Origin: Roseiarcus sp963813555
GTDB taxonomy: Bacteria; Pseudomonadota; Alphaproteobacteria; Rhizobiales; Beijerinckiaceae
Reading direction: 5' to 3'
Assembly: GCA_963813555.1 (NCBI GenBank)
Contig: CAWEZX010000004.1
Location: 1 to 64,000 of the forward strand
Length of the DNA stretch: 64,000 bases
The position numbers and the translations under genes are program-made. The notes beneath the pieces were generated by a model that saw nothing but the letters and a program-made list of their open reading frames with translations, made no database searches and was not told the origin of the DNA. The stretch's first letter is position 1. Every line of letters starts with the position of its first letter. Of this stretch, positions 62,102 through 64,000 are shown piece after piece.

Positions 62102-64000
62102 ATGGCCGCGAGCCCCTATGGCTTTTGGATGTCTCCCATAACTTCCGACTTCGTCGTCGCCAACTCGATCCGTCTCGAGCAGGTCGCGCTCGACGGCAAC
62201 GCAGTTTATTGGAGTGAGACTCAGCCGCAAAAGCAGGGACGAACTTTCATCTATCGCGTCGGCGCGGACGGGCAACCGGAATGCGTGACGCCCGACGACG
62301 CCAACGCTTTCAGCGTTCGCACGCGCGCCCAAGAGTATGGAGGCGGCTCGTTCGCCGTCAGCGACGGCGTGATCTGTTTCTCGAACAATATCGACCAGCA
62401 GCTCTATCGTCAGGATGCGGGCCGGCCGCCGAGCCCAATCACGCCCGCTCCAGCCGGCGCCCCTGCGGGTGCGTTGCGGTACGCAGATGGCGTTATCGAC
62501 CGCCGCCGGGGACGCATGGTTTGTGTCGGGGAGGATCACACAGGGGCAGCAGAGGCGATCACGACGCTAGTCGCCGTTGACCTTTCCGGCGCAACCGCAC
62601 CCGAGGTTCTCGTCTCGGGAAACGACTTCTATTTGACGCCACGTCTCAGCCCCGACGGAAACCGCATGTCCTGGCTGACCTGGCGCCATCCCGATATGCC
62701 GTGGGTGGCGACGGAAGCGTGGGTCGGGGACGTCCTTCCGGATGGGACGATCGGAAATTCGCGCCAGGTCGCAGGCGGGCCAGACGAGTCGGTGTTCCAG
62801 CCGCAATGGTCTCCCGACGGGGATCTCTATTTCGTTTCGGACCGAGGTTCGGGCTGGTGGAATCTCTATCGCGAGTACGACGGCGCGATCGAGCCGATGA
62901 CGGAGATGAATGCAGAATTCGGGCGACCGCAGTGGCAGTTCGGTATGTCGACCTATGCATTCGAGTCCGCCGATCGTCTCATCTCATGTTTCGTCCGCGA
63001 CGGCGTCTGGACGCTGGCTCAGATCGATATCCGGTCCAAGCGCTTCGACGTCATTCCGACCGAATTCACGGACGTAGCCCAGGTCAGCGCCGCTCCAGGG
63101 CGGGTCGTCTTCATCGGCGGGTCGCCTTCTGAAGCCCCCGCGCTCGTCGACCTCGACCTGAACAACGGAACTCACCGCGTCTTGCGTCGCTCGTTCGTCC
63201 TTCGCGACGACGTGCGCCGCTACGTTTCGGCCCCCCAGCCGATCGCTTTTCCGACTGGCGGCGAGGAGACGGCCCATGCGTTCTACTATCCGCCCTTTTC
63301 GCCCGAATTCGCGGCGCCCGTGGACGAGAAGGCGCCGGTGCTGGTGAAGAGTCACGGAGGGCCAACGTCAGCCGCCTCGAGCACCCTCTCGCTTTCGACG
63401 CAATACTGGACGAGCCGCGGGGTTGGGGTGCTCGACGTGAACTATCGCGGCAGCACAGGGTACGGCCGCCCCTACCGGCTACGGCTCGAAAAACAGTGGG
63501 GCCTCGTCGACGTCGAGGACTGCGTCGCCGGCGCGCGCTGGCTGGTCGCGAACCGGAACGCCGATCCCGAGCGGCTCATGATCAGCGGCGGCAGCGCCGG
63601 TGGTTACACCACGCTCTGCGCGCTTACACCTAAAGACGACAAGGTGTTCAGCGCGGGCGCCAGCTATTACGGCGTCAGCGACCTCGAGGCCCTGGCGCGC
63701 GACACGCACAAATTCGAGTCCCGTTATCTGGGCTGGCTGATTGGTCCGTATCCACAAGACAGAGAGACCTATGCCGAACGCTCCCCCATCAACCACGTCG
63801 ATCGGCTCTCTGCGCCGGTAATCTTCTTCCAGGGAGCGGAGGATCGTGTCGTCCCACCGAACCAGACAGAAGTCATGATCGCGGCGCTGAACGAGCGCGG
63901 CGTTCCGGTCGGCTACCTTCTGTTCGAGGGCGAGCAGCACGGTTTCCGGAAGGCCGAGAACATAAGGCGGGCCCTGGACGCGGAGCTCTATTTTTACGCG
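62102..64000 (+). CDS. S9-family prolyl oligopeptidase/acylaminoacyl peptidase (partial)
   Basis: The frame is open to the window end, so the C-terminus is cut. I use the ATG at 62102 (GACGAGAAG upstream); the ATG at 62072 is the alternative. The first ~370 residues form the beta-propeller (blades with PRLSPDGNRMSWL, PQWSPDGDLYFVSDRG). The alpha/beta-hydrolase domain follows, with Ser498 in ISGGSAGGYTT, Asp581 in GAEDRVVPP and His613 in EQHGFRKAEN. The GSTGYGRPYRLRLEKQWG region is typical of DPP-like S9 peptidases. It would cleave short peptides in the cytoplasm. 633 residues are visible, close to the usual total length. Confidence 0.9.
   Translation, partial: MAASPYGFWMSPITSDFVVANSIRLEQVALDGNAVYWSETQPQKQGRTFIYRVGADGQPECVTPDDANAFSVRTRAQEYGGGSFAVSDGVICFSNNIDQQLYRQDAGRPPSPITPAPAGAPAGALRYADGVIDRRRGRMVCVGEDHTGAAEAITTLVAVDLSGATAPEVLVSGNDFYLTPRLSPDGNRMSWLTWRHPDMPWVATEAWVGDVLPDGTIGNSRQVAGGPDESVFQPQWSPDGDLYFVSDRGSGWWNLYREYDGAIEPMTEMNAEFGRPQWQFGMSTYAFESADRLISCFVRDGVWTLAQIDIRSKRFDVIPTEFTDVAQVSAAPGRVVFIGGSPSEAPALVDLDLNNGTHRVLRRSFVLRDDVRRYVSAPQPIAFPTGGEETAHAFYYPPFSPEFAAPVDEKAPVLVKSHGGPTSAASSTLSLSTQYWTSRGVGVLDVNYRGSTGYGRPYRLRLEKQWGLVDVEDCVAGARWLVANRNADPERLMISGGSAGGYTTLCALTPKDDKVFSAGASYYGVSDLEALARDTHKFESRYLGWLIGPYPQDRETYAERSPINHVDRLSAPVIFFQGAEDRVVPPNQTEVMIAALNERGVPVGYLLFEGEQHGFRKAENIRRALDAELYFYA

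Overview
The window comes from a high-GC alphaproteobacterium, most likely a Rhizobiales relative of the Methylocystis/Methylosinus/Beijerinckiaceae group. This placement is inferred from gene content, not from a search. The supporting genes are hopanoid-linked hpnL, mlaA and hpnN, a poly-3-hydroxybutyrate depolymerase with a Cys nucleophile, an IalB-family protein, a DUF779 protein beside an aldehyde dehydrogenase, and a compact pst-phoU-phoB locus. The DNA is unusually scarred: five insertion sequences or large IS remnants, several IS fragments, and at least eight genes broken by single-base frameshifts or end truncations.

Layout. 0-10 kb is chromosomal: an AraC regulator, a run of exported small or Cys-rich proteins including an HdeA-like one, IalB, a quinone oxidoreductase, a GNAT enzyme, a broken aldehyde dehydrogenase, IS630 copy 1, DUF779 and apt. 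10.27-30.53 kb is a roughly 20-kb integrated island bounded by a 16-bp direct repeat, with a tyrosine integrase just inside its left end. Its phage-satellite genes (DUF3631 ATPase, VapE-type helicase, terminase-small-subunit-like protein, AlpA-like regulator, many small orphans) are less GC-rich. They are interrupted by a GC-rich insert (cupin, broken cyclase/TPR gene) between an IS5 fragment and an IS1380 element. Both replication-type ATPase genes sit beside clusters of short iterated repeats that could be origins.

31.0-34.3 kb holds a short exported-peptide ORF and three radical SAM genes, two of them paralogous and one of those split. 34.35-40.4 kb is an envelope-lipid locus (CDP-alcohol phosphatidyltransferase, HpnL, MlaA, HpnN). 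40.5-46.1 kb is the phosphate operon pstSCAB-phoU-phoB with a near-perfect Pho box upstream of pstS.

46.2-56.2 kb is a decayed catabolic region: a TetR remnant, a frameshifted amidase, a flavin monooxygenase, a truncated ABC ATPase, two Gfo/Idh/MocA genes (one truncated, one split by IS630 copy 2 and exactly reconstructable), an amidohydrolase stub, a dead IS5-family element and an acrylyl-CoA reductase tail. 56.2-64 kb returns to household genes: a transglutaminase fragment, phaZ, a CGFS glutaredoxin, a frameshifted moaA, an L,D-transpeptidase, an IS5 remnant, a ricin-B lectin remnant and an S9 prolyl-oligopeptidase running off the right edge.

The most notable signals are: the island appears to be integrated into one copy of a dispersed repeat family found at least three more times here; the two candidate satellite origins; and the radical SAM trio with its nearby small peptide.
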